Assembly: GCA_944321185.1 (NCBI GenBank)
Contig: CALUKH010000012.1
Coordinates: 1 to 47,010, forward strand
Length of the DNA: 47,010 bases
Origin: an uncultured Alistipes sp.
GTDB taxonomy: Bacteria; Bacteroidota; Bacteroidia; Bacteroidales; Rikenellaceae
Direction: 5' to 3'
Shown: positions 7,384 through 14,371 of the stretch, piece by piece
Position numbering within the stretch: the stretch's first letter is position 1
Layout of the letters: every line of letters starts with the position of its first letter
Program-made: the position numbers and the translations under genes
The notes under the pieces: generated by a model
What the model saw: the letters and a program-made list of their open reading frames with translations, nothing else
The model's database searches: none
What the model was told of the DNA's origin: nothing

Positions 7384-7959
7384 ATGAAAACAGACACCCC
7401 CATCATAGAAGCTCTGATCGCCCGGGACGAAGCTGTAACACGGCAGTTCTTTTTCAACAATTGTCGTCCGTTGTTCCGGAGTATCATCCACCACGTATTC
7501 TCTTACGAGGTCGATTACGACGAATTTGTCAACGAATTTTATCTGTACCTGCTCGAGAATGACGCTTGCCGTCTGCGCCAATTCGAGGGACGTAGTTCGA
7601 TCTACCAATGGCTGAAGGTCGTAGCCATCCGATATTTCATTTCGAAACGCAACCGGATGATAGATATGGAGCACCGGAATCCTCCTTTAGAAAACATGGT
7701 ACGAAAGCGCGGCAATGACGAAGAGCGAACGACAACGGCAAGAATCGATGTAAGGTCGATCCTTGCACAATTGCCGAACCAACGCTACGCCCGTGTGATT
7801 GAACGGCTGATGCTGGATGAGGCAGAGCCGCGCCTCGTAGCCCTCGAACTGGAGACGAATGTCAACAACCTGTACAACCTGAAGAAGCGGGCCATGGCAG
7901 CTCTGACACGAATCATAATCAAAGAAATCGGGAACGATGAAGAAAAAATCGGCAAATAA
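7384..7959 (+). CDS. ECF-like RNA polymerase sigma factor
   Basis: This 191-residue protein has a sigma-70 region 2 (VDYDEFVNEFYLYLLENDAC, then FEGRSSIYQWLKVVAIRYFI, the core-binding and -10-melting helices). A C-terminal region 4-like helix-turn-helix follows (LAQLPNQRYARVIERLMLDE, then LETNVNNLYNLKKRAMAALT). No region 1 or 3 is seen, as in ECF factors. In-frame starts exist at 7324 (TTG) and 7354 (ATG); 7384 is preferred because the conserved part begins just after MKTDTPIIEALIARDE. It leads the locus and its last 23 nt overlap the next gene. It probably directs transcription of this locus or a small regulon. Confidence 0.85.
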   Translation: MKTDTPIIEALIARDEAVTRQFFFNNCRPLFRSIIHHVFSYEVDYDEFVNEFYLYLLENDACRLRQFEGRSSIYQWLKVVAIRYFISKRNRMIDMEHRNPPLENMVRKRGNDEERTTTARIDVRSILAQLPNQRYARVIERLMLDEAEPRLVALELETNVNNLYNLKKRAMAALTRIIIKEIGNDEEKIGK

Positions 7960-9070
7960 ATCCATATCATCAGAGCTTTTTGCCGCTTTTTTGGACGGCA
8001 ACGTCACGGTGCAGGAACTCCAGACAATCCTTGACGCATTGAGCGACGACCCCCGATTGCGCGAAGAGCTGCTCCTCGCCCTGGACGTAGACGAGGAGCT
8101 GGAGACAAACACATCGGATCCGGAGCTGCTTCCGATGACGGCATTGGCGGCCGCATGCACAGCATCGAATTATTGCGTGTTGGAGTGTGAAAAATTCATT
8201 CTCCGACGCCACGGCATTAACTTCAACGCACAACGCCTTCTCGGTCAGTCCGTGGACAAGGGACGGCAGCGCGAGAAAGGGATGGCCTTGCATGCCATCG
8301 GTCAGGACTTGGAGGAGATGGGCCTGATCGTCCGACGCCTCTACCAATGCCGTATGGCCGATATCGAACGGGCATTGACGGCGCATGAGGATGTGATTGC
8401 GGTCGTCGACGGCGGCGAACTGACGGGCGATGCAGCGGCTGAAAAGCGCGAGGATCTGCTGACCGGAGAAGATCCGGACCATGCGGTTGTGGTTCTCGGC
8501 TGTGACAAGGGAGCACAAAGCATCATGCTCTATGATCCGGCCTCGGGCCGTGGGAAGATTACCTGCCCGCTCGAACAGTTCGAAGACGCCTGGCACGATT
8601 CAAAAAACTATCTGGTAACCGTCACAACTCAAGAAGAGATGAACACATATATACCCAAACCGATCGATCTATCGGATGTCGAACTGGCGGACGATCTGAA
8701 CGACCTTCGAGAAGCCATCGCAGAGAATGCACATGAGATCTGGGCCGAGAGCCGACGAAAGGAGGGGTGGAGCTACGGTCCGCGCCGGGACGACGTACTG
8801 AAACAGACCCCCGACATGGTACCCTACTCGCAGCTGCCGGAGAGCGAGAAGAGCTACGACCGGGAGATGGCGATGAAGACCATTAAGCTGTTAAGGAAAC
8901 TGGGCTACGATCTGATCAAACGCGAGGAGACCGAACTTTACCGGGTACTGAAGCAGCGCCTCGAACATTCGGGCGAAGAGTTCCACTGCCGACGATGCGG
9001 GAATGTCATCTACAAGCATCAGGTTTTCTGCGACAAGTGCGGTCTCGAGCTGAAGATCATCTGGGACTGA
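7937..9070 (+). CDS. Papain-like (C39-like) / RyR domain / zinc-ribbon protein, apparently frameshifted at its end
   Basis: The 377-residue product has four parts. Residues 1-60 are a helical segment (FAAFLDGNVTVQELQTILDA, then DPRLREELLLALD) that resembles the N-termini of Bacteroidetes ECF-partner proteins. Residues ~75-235 fit a C39-like papain fold with candidate Cys80, His182 (DPDHAVVVLG) and Asp200 (LYDPASG). Residues ~238-330 are a clear RyR domain (IAENAHEIWA, EGWSYGPRRDD, MVPYSQLPESEKSYDRE). Residues 351-369 are a zinc-ribbon half (CRRCG...FCDKCG). RyR domains occur in animal ryanodine receptors and in bacterial proteins, where they are proposed ligand sensors. The first 23 nt overlap the sigma gene, suggesting coupled translation. 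A second ribbon half continues in the +1 frame to 9170, so the natural product may be about 33 residues longer. The protease assignment is moderate and the RyR assignment is strong. Confidence 0.82.
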   Translation: MKKKSANKSISSELFAAFLDGNVTVQELQTILDALSDDPRLREELLLALDVDEELETNTSDPELLPMTALAAACTASNYCVLECEKFILRRHGINFNAQRLLGQSVDKGRQREKGMALHAIGQDLEEMGLIVRRLYQCRMADIERALTAHEDVIAVVDGGELTGDAAAEKREDLLTGEDPDHAVVVLGCDKGAQSIMLYDPASGRGKITCPLEQFEDAWHDSKNYLVTVTTQEEMNTYIPKPIDLSDVELADDLNDLREAIAENAHEIWAESRRKEGWSYGPRRDDVLKQTPDMVPYSQLPESEKSYDREMAMKTIKLLRKLGYDLIKREETELYRVLKQRLEHSGEEFHCRRCGNVIYKHQVFCDKCGLELKIIWD

Positions 9071-9170
9071 TCTTCGCAACCCGGACAAACGGATCGAGAC
9101 CTATTGTCCAACATGTGGAGGAGCCCTGAGAGGCGATGAATCGTTTTGTCTCCAATGCGAAAAAAATTAA
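9054..9170 (+). pseudogene. Out-of-frame second half of a double zinc ribbon
   Basis: In the frame +1 to the upstream gene, 9054-9170 is open and ends at TAA 9168-9170. It encodes YCPTCGGALRGDESFCLQCE, a textbook zinc-ribbon half, with no in-frame ATG before it. Together with CRRCG...FCDKCG at the end of the RyR protein it would form a normal double zinc ribbon with about 30 residues between the halves. The next gene starts 29 nt after this TAA, ordinary operon spacing. A one-base indel between about 9051 and 9070, an assembly error, or programmed +1 frameshifting at UGA (9068-9070) would explain it. Confidence 0.7.
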
Positions 9171-9198
9171 AATAGACCAACATGACATAGACAGCCAC

Positions 9199-10077
9199 AT
9201 GATTAAACCAGCAGAATTCATCCATCCCGAAGATGCCGCCGCATTGCGCCAGTTGGAGAGTATTCCGGGCTTTCCGGCCCTGGCCAAAAAGATCTTGGAA
9301 CTCGGCTATGAAAAGTTGATGTACGGTCTCAACATGGCCTCTGCCATCCGTCTCAGCGAGACCCAGCTGCCGGAATTGTACCGGCATCTGCCGCCAATCT
9401 GCGAGAAACTGGGAATTGCCGAACCCGAATTCTATCTGCGGATGGACCCCAATCCCAACGCCTACACGTCGGGCGACACACGCATCTTTATCGTCGTCAC
9501 CTCGGGCCTCGTCGAGATGATGGACGACGAGGAACTCGATGCCGTATTGGCACACGAATGCGGCCACATTCTGTGCCGGCACGTGGTCTACAACATGGTG
9601 GTCCAATATCTGCAGTACGGGCTCGACGCACTGGGCATATTGGGTTCGATCGCCAAACCGGTCGAATATGCCTTGCTGTACTGGAGCCGCAAGGCCGAAC
9701 TATCGTGTGACCGCTGCGGCAGCATCATCACCACACCGGATGTCGTGGCACGGACGATGGCTCGACTTGCCGGCGGACCGCAGTCGATCACCCGCCATCT
9801 GAACATGGAGGAGTGGGCCCGACAGGCCGATCGCTACGACGAAATCCAGAACGACGGTCTGTGGAACAAGGCTTTGCAACTGTCAGTCATCATCGGCCAG
9901 GATCACCCGTTCAGTGCAGTTCGTGTACGGGAGATTCTCAAATGGGGCCGAAGTGCACAATACCGACAGTTGATGGAGGGTCTCCAGGCTGCAGCATCGG
10001 GCAAACATTGCCCACATTGCGGGCGATCCGTCTGCACGGACTGGAATTTCTGCAAATATTGCGGCACCAAACTGTAA
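9199..10077 (+). CDS. M48-family metallopeptidase with C-terminal zinc ribbon
   Basis: This 292-residue protein carries LAHECGHILCRHVV, the HExxH motif (H119, E120, H123), and a downstream glutamate ligand in WSRKAELSCDRCG (E167, with D171), as in M48 (HtpX/Ste24-type) peptidases. Residues ~136-165 are hydrophobic and may contact or enter the membrane. Residues 271-288 form a zinc ribbon (CPHCG...FCKYCG). The start at 9199 (MIKPAEFIHPED) is preferred over the in-frame ATG at 9136, which lies inside the out-of-frame zinc-ribbon coding of the previous gene. M48 enzymes cleave membrane or misfolded proteins. Here the enzyme is the second predicted protease of the locus and shares the C-terminal ribbon with two other members. 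Confidence 0.87.
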   Translation: MIKPAEFIHPEDAAALRQLESIPGFPALAKKILELGYEKLMYGLNMASAIRLSETQLPELYRHLPPICEKLGIAEPEFYLRMDPNPNAYTSGDTRIFIVVTSGLVEMMDDEELDAVLAHECGHILCRHVVYNMVVQYLQYGLDALGILGSIAKPVEYALLYWSRKAELSCDRCGSIITTPDVVARTMARLAGGPQSITRHLNMEEWARQADRYDEIQNDGLWNKALQLSVIIGQDHPFSAVRVREILKWGRSAQYRQLMEGLQAAASGKHCPHCGRSVCTDWNFCKYCGTKL

Positions 10078-10102
10078 ATGACATTTAAAAATCAGGACAA
10101 CT

Positions 10103-10360
10103 ATGTTTTTCAATGAAAACGGGATGCTGAACCTTGACGAGACGGTCGCCAACAACGCATCATTCAAGAAGATCATGGAGGACGGGATCGTCACCGAAGA
10201 GGAGATCCGCACCCAATCGGAGAAGGTCCTCGCCATGCTCCACGCCATGGAGACAAAATACGACGAGGAGCAGCTTCGTCAGATCAAGGATCTGATCGTG
10301 GAATCGAGCGTACTCTACGCGGCATACAATCTTTATTCAATTCAGAATCTAAGCAAATAA
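10103..10360 (+). CDS. Small conserved-looking helical protein
   Basis: This 85-residue acidic protein is predicted to be mostly helical (SFKKIMEDGIVTEEEIRTQS, then YDEEQLRQIKDLIVESSVLY). There is no signal peptide, membrane segment or metal motif. It sits 25 nt after the M48 gene and 5 nt before the membrane zinc-ribbon gene, on the same strand and so probably in the same transcript. The family is not recognised. It could be an adaptor or an immunity-like partner, but that is only inference from position. Confidence 0.7.
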   Translation: MFFNENGMLNLDETVANNASFKKIMEDGIVTEEEIRTQSEKVLAMLHAMETKYDEEQLRQIKDLIVESSVLYAAYNLYSIQNLSK

Positions 10361-10365
10361 CAGAC

Positions 10366-10872
10366 ATGTCAACATTCAATACGAAACAATTGCTGCACGG
10401 ATCGCCCGTGCTCATACCAACCATCGCACAACGCATCGAGGCCGATTTCCAGGGTGAAGGCTATGAAGTGACCATGGACTCGCTGAGCAGCGGAGGCTAC
10501 GAAATTTCGATCACCAAGGGAGGTCTGTTCAAGGCCGTACTGGGGATGAAGACAGCCTTGAACATAACATTGCTGCCACAGGAGAACGACATTCGCTTCG
10601 AAGCCGGCGTAGGCATTTGGGGACAGCAGGCTATTCCGACGATTATCTCGATGCTGTTTTTCTGGCCGGTCCTCATCACGCAGATCTGGGGTATGATCCA
10701 GCAGTCGAAACTGGACGACAAGGCTTTGGATATCGCGCGAGAGGTCATCGCAGCCAATAACACTCCCACAGGCGAAGTCCCGACGCATGGCTCGGCCAAG
10801 TTCTGCACCTCATGCGGGACAGCCAACGTGGCGACGGCCCGTTTCTGCTGCGGGTGCGGCAAACCGCTCTGA
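10366..10872 (+). CDS. Membrane-associated zinc-ribbon protein
   Basis: This 168-residue protein has an N-terminal alpha/beta region (residues ~10-85, with GYEVTMDSLSSGGYEISITKG) and one hydrophobic segment (residues ~88-110, AIPTIISMLFFWPVLITQIW). It ends in a zinc ribbon (CTSCG at 147-151, CCGCG at 161-165). The ribbon type matches those ending the M48 and RyR proteins. The arrangement suggests a cytoplasmic domain and ribbon tethered to the inner membrane. Function is not recognised; the ribbons may let these proteins assemble with one another. Confidence 0.75.
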   Translation: MSTFNTKQLLHGSPVLIPTIAQRIEADFQGEGYEVTMDSLSSGGYEISITKGGLFKAVLGMKTALNITLLPQENDIRFEAGVGIWGQQAIPTIISMLFFWPVLITQIWGMIQQSKLDDKALDIAREVIAANNTPTGEVPTHGSAKFCTSCGTANVATARFCCGCGKPL

Positions 10873-10943
10873 AAAGGGCAAAGCAGGCGATCGGCCGCGA
10901 TCCATTTACCCGGGGAAGCATGAACCAATAACAGCACAAGCAA

Positions 10944-11960
10944 ATGAAACCGAAGTTGACCCTGTTTGTCGCCGGATCCAAAGAGCTCAAGGAAGAACGG
11001 ATGATCTGCCGTTCCGTATGTAACACCTTGCAGAATCAATGGGGAACAATCCTCACCCGAACATTTGAAGATTTCCCAGAGACCATTTCGACCGAAGGGC
11101 ATCAAAATGAATATAACCTGTTCATCCGGGATGAAGCAGATGTTGTTCTTTTCATCTTTTCGGGCAAGGTCGGTACAATTACGATTTCAGAGTTCAGACA
11201 CGCATATCAATCCTTCACTCAAAACGGTCATCCGAAGATATTGGTTTACATAGACACCCAACAAGCGAACTCTCCAGAGATAACAGATCTCAAGAACAGT
11301 CTCGCCCAACAAGGCCAATACTACAAGGAATATCATGATCTTGAGGAGCTGGAGCGCATGGTGGACAAACACCTGACAAGAATTTTGATCGAACAGACGA
11401 AGAACCGGGAACAACCGGGCAAACTGTCACCCGTCATGAAAGTATTGGGCATCTCCGCATGGATTGTCGGCATATGGTGCTTTTTAGCGGTTTGCGGCGG
11501 TATTGGCATGTATATCCACGACCGAAACATGTCCGATCAGAAATGTGCCAGTTTAGCCACAAAATACATGGAATCGGGAAGAGATGGAGAATTGCTTTAT
11601 TATTTTCCCGACGAGACGTTCATCTACAATCAAGCAAGCGAAACCGTCGATGTACTGGCTCGAAAAAACACCTCTTCCACAAGCGATCTGTCCATTGCGA
11701 AACTGGAGCACGTCACCTTCGGTGCCACGGCATCGATTCTGTTGGCCCGCCTCATGAAATTCAAAGCAAAAGGGAATGCCAAAACCATGCTGGGGTATGC
11801 AGCGGCCGTTGCTGCCGGCGCAATCGGATTCGGGGTGGGATGTGTCATTGAACAGATGCTGTTCCCTCCACAATATTCTCAACCGATGAAAGAATATCTT
11901 TCCAATGCCGCCAACTGGGAACATGCGGTTGATCAACACCAACAGACTCATTGGTTCTAA
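10944..11960 (+). CDS. TIR-like/Rossmannoid domain membrane protein
   Basis: This 338-residue protein begins with an alpha/beta domain (residues 1-~150): LTLFVAGSKELKEERMICRS, then EYNLFIRDEADVVLFIFSGK, VGTITISEFRHAYQ and HPKILVYID. This order (first strand with a small turn, aDvvlFif, G-x-T-x-x-E-F, then a kpkilvY strand) resembles TIR-like, DUF4062-like and nucleoside deoxyribosyltransferase-like folds. Glu83 in SEFRHAY sits where the catalytic glutamate of NAD-cleaving TIR domains would lie. Two hydrophobic segments follow (~165-190 and ~282-305), the second Gly/Ala-rich. It is encoded 71 nt after the zinc-ribbon membrane protein. If catalytic, it could be a nucleotide-hydrolysing or signalling effector; binding only is equally possible. 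Confidence 0.65.
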   Translation: MKPKLTLFVAGSKELKEERMICRSVCNTLQNQWGTILTRTFEDFPETISTEGHQNEYNLFIRDEADVVLFIFSGKVGTITISEFRHAYQSFTQNGHPKILVYIDTQQANSPEITDLKNSLAQQGQYYKEYHDLEELERMVDKHLTRILIEQTKNREQPGKLSPVMKVLGISAWIVGIWCFLAVCGGIGMYIHDRNMSDQKCASLATKYMESGRDGELLYYFPDETFIYNQASETVDVLARKNTSSTSDLSIAKLEHVTFGATASILLARLMKFKAKGNAKTMLGYAAAVAAGAIGFGVGCVIEQMLFPPQYSQPMKEYLSNAANWEHAVDQHQQTHWF

Positions 11961-11970
11961 CAATTCTGAC

Positions 11971-13365
11971 ATGACAAGAAAATCCAAACGTCTTATCTTC
12001 ATATGGAGCCTGATTCTTGTTACAGGTCTACTCGTTATCTGGAACCTTAACCGACACTGGAAGATTCAGGAAGAAAAAGATCGGATCGCTCAAGATTTGG
12101 CATCGAGAGCATGCATCCAGGGAGATAGTTGCATGGTAGCTAACGACTTGCGCTTGGCATCGAAGTTCTATACCAGTTCTTTCAGCAGAAATCCAACCGA
12201 CAGCATAGTGGCAAGGCTTATAACCTGCGAACAGAGGCAAGGCAACACGGCCGAAGCATTGAAATGGCTTGACGAGTTGGAGAAACAAAGCAGAAAGAGT
12301 GATTTCACGGCATTGCGTCGCAGCAATATCATTCTGCAATCAGGAGACAGCACACGGGCACTGCAACTCCTCGACAGTATCCTTGCCAGACCCATCCGAC
12401 TGAAGAAAAGCCGATTCGTCCAATCTTTACTCGACGCATGGCTACACTCGAACAAAGATTATACAAAAGCTACCAACTATTACTGCTATTATTGTGATTA
12501 TCTGGGTAAATTGATGGTTCTTAATAGTCGCCTGAGTATCTCAAGCAAGGAAGACGTCTTCAGACAAGGAGCTGTGCTGTTTCATTTAGCCGAGGATCAG
12601 GAGGATGATTACGAGGTCATGAATGAATATCTCGAGATGTTGCGAGAGAACTCGACTGTGTTCTGGAAGATTCTGCGAAAAGGATGGATGAGCTGGGGCA
12701 AAAACGATCTGGATCTCCATATTCTCTATTCAACAGGGTTTTCCAACTATGATTACCATAATCTCATCGATCTTGTCAGTTCCATCAAATGGAGGATATT
12801 CAATAACTTGATCATTCAGAAACACATCAACCAAGGCCATACTGAAGCTGTAGATTATGCTCAACAGATCACACAATCCAACTCCTGCAATACCGACGCT
12901 CGCTACAATTTTCACAAATTTATATACGGCATCTACCTGGGAGCAAGCAATAACGATCTATTCCCCAGCACACTGACCGCAAACGACCTCGACAGCATAC
13001 TATACCAGTCGTTGGATACGCTGCAGCGCATACAACCGGCCTACCTTACCATCGGTCAACGTTTCATGCTATCCCTGGGAGATAAAGATAAATTCCATAT
13101 GACCGGAGACAAATTCATAGGACCCGCCATCATTTTGCAATGCAACGATTGGAATTGGAGAAACGACAGTCTCACGTTCCCGCAATATGTCGAACGACAC
13201 AAGAAAGATCTGAAAACCATCAAATACCTCAATGACAATTTCAAGGCGAGCGAATCATCCACCGAAGGCCAGAAATTCGGACTTATGATCAGCTTCATAC
13301 CGTCCAACACATACGAAATGAATCTCCTTCAAGCCGAATACGAAAGACAGATAAGTCCCCGCTAA
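11971..13365 (+). CDS. TPR-like single-pass membrane protein
   Basis: The start at 11971 (MTRKSKRLIFIWSLILVTGL) gives a membrane anchor at residues ~7-26 preceded by basic residues; the longer frame from 11905 overlaps the previous gene. The 464-residue product then has helical pairs typical of tetratricopeptide repeats (DLRLASKFYTSSFSRNPTDS, NTAEALKWLDELEKQ, DSTRALQLLDSILAR). A less recognisable, aromatic-rich C-terminal half follows, with many Asn and Asp. It lies 10 nt after the TIR-like gene and appears to end the locus. A scaffold or ligand-capture role on the periplasmic side is plausible but unproven. Confidence 0.72.
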   Translation: MTRKSKRLIFIWSLILVTGLLVIWNLNRHWKIQEEKDRIAQDLASRACIQGDSCMVANDLRLASKFYTSSFSRNPTDSIVARLITCEQRQGNTAEALKWLDELEKQSRKSDFTALRRSNIILQSGDSTRALQLLDSILARPIRLKKSRFVQSLLDAWLHSNKDYTKATNYYCYYCDYLGKLMVLNSRLSISSKEDVFRQGAVLFHLAEDQEDDYEVMNEYLEMLRENSTVFWKILRKGWMSWGKNDLDLHILYSTGFSNYDYHNLIDLVSSIKWRIFNNLIIQKHINQGHTEAVDYAQQITQSNSCNTDARYNFHKFIYGIYLGASNNDLFPSTLTANDLDSILYQSLDTLQRIQPAYLTIGQRFMLSLGDKDKFHMTGDKFIGPAIILQCNDWNWRNDSLTFPQYVERHKKDLKTIKYLNDNFKASESSTEGQKFGLMISFIPSNTYEMNLLQAEYERQISPR

Positions 13366-13372
13366 CACACGA

Positions 13373-13405
13373 TGCCAGATTTCATATCCCAACCACTATC
13401 TGGCA
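13373..13405 (+). terminator. Weak hairpin after the RyR/TIR-like locus
   Basis: TGCCAGAT (13373-13380) pairs with ATCTGGCA (13398-13405) around a 17-nt loop, 8 nt after the TPR gene. There is no T tract, so it may be an RNA-stabilising or weak termination structure. Confidence 0.3.
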
Positions 13406-13647
13406 GACGGAGGGGGCTTCACCAACCGAGCATTTGCTGGCATGACATTCGATCACAACCCTGCTGCAAGGAGTGCTCCGCAACCTGGACACCCACTGAC
13501 GAACCATAACTGCCCGAGGTCTCGCGCCACGCGCCACAGCAACCAAAGGCTGTCACCTTCAAAGAAAAAGTATCGAAAACCGGATCCCAAAGTATCATCC
13601 GATGGAAATTCATGCGATATTTGCAGCGTGATTTGAACAACGAATCT

Positions 13648-14247
13648 ATGAAAAAGAAAATTCTGTTTCTGCATGGCTTCTTCGCCTCGGGAGCCTGTGC
13701 TCCGGCCCGTGCGCTGGCGCACTATTTCGAGGGGCATGCCGACGTGCTGTCACCCGATCTACCGATGCATCCGCAGCAGGCGCTCGACTTTCTGCGGCAA
13801 CTCTGCGCGACGGAACATCCCGACGTCGTGGTGGGCAACAGCAACGGTTCGTTTCTGGGACAGATTCTGGTTTCGGAGAACGGATTGCCGGCCCTGCTGG
13901 GGAATCCGCATCTGGAGATGTCGCGTTTTCTGAGCGAGCGGATCGGCACCCACACCTACAAAACGCCCCGTGCCGACGGCCACCAGCAACTGACCATCGA
14001 TCAGGCGTTGATTGACGAATTTACCGCATTGCAGCTGCATCAGTGGGACCACTGCCGTCCGGAATATCGTGATCGGGTATGGGGACTGTTCGGAGAGAAC
14101 GACACGGTAGCCCATCACGAATCGCTCTTCCGCGAACACTACGACCAAATCTACCACTTCCCGGGAGGCCATACGCCCACCGACGAAGAGGTCCTCACCT
14201 ACTATGCGCCGCTTGCGGAACGCCTGCTGACACTCCAGCTTCACTGA
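13648..14247 (+). CDS. YqiA/YcfP-like alpha/beta-hydrolase
   Basis: The start at 13648 gives MKKKILFLHGFFASGACAPA; the upstream in-frame ATG at 13612 adds an unconserved leader. The 199-residue protein has the small YqiA-type serine-esterase layout: oxyanion strand FLHGFF, nucleophile elbow GNSNG (Ser65), an acid in FGENDTVAHHES, and His in FPGGHTPTDEE. Enzymes of this group hydrolyse short-chain esters or thioesters; the natural substrate is unknown. It is monocistronic, read towards the DUF5117 protease gene and separated from it by a shared terminator. Confidence 0.82.
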   Translation: MKKKILFLHGFFASGACAPARALAHYFEGHADVLSPDLPMHPQQALDFLRQLCATEHPDVVVGNSNGSFLGQILVSENGLPALLGNPHLEMSRFLSERIGTHTYKTPRADGHQQLTIDQALIDEFTALQLHQWDHCRPEYRDRVWGLFGENDTVAHHESLFREHYDQIYHFPGGHTPTDEEVLTYYAPLAERLLTLQLH

Positions 14248-14293
14248 CCAAACGGCCGGCGGGTTCATCGAACACGTCGCCCCCCGACACAAG

Positions 14294-14326
14294 AATGCCC
14301 CGAGGAGATTCCCCGGGGCATTTCAT
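14294..14326. terminator. Convergent terminator hairpin
   Basis: AATGCCCCG (14294-14302) pairs with CGGGGCATT (14314-14322), lying between the convergent hydrolase and protease genes. The T-rich tails are short on both strands, so termination strength is uncertain. Confidence 0.55.
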
Positions 14327-14371
14327 AGACAGTATGGGTTATGGACGGAGCCGTCGGGGCTCCGAGGTTCA

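Noticed and set aside
9136-9198. Upstream start for the M48 peptidase
   Set aside because: The ATG at 9136 lies inside the out-of-frame zinc-ribbon coding sequence; the start at 9199 leaves normal spacing after that frame's stop.
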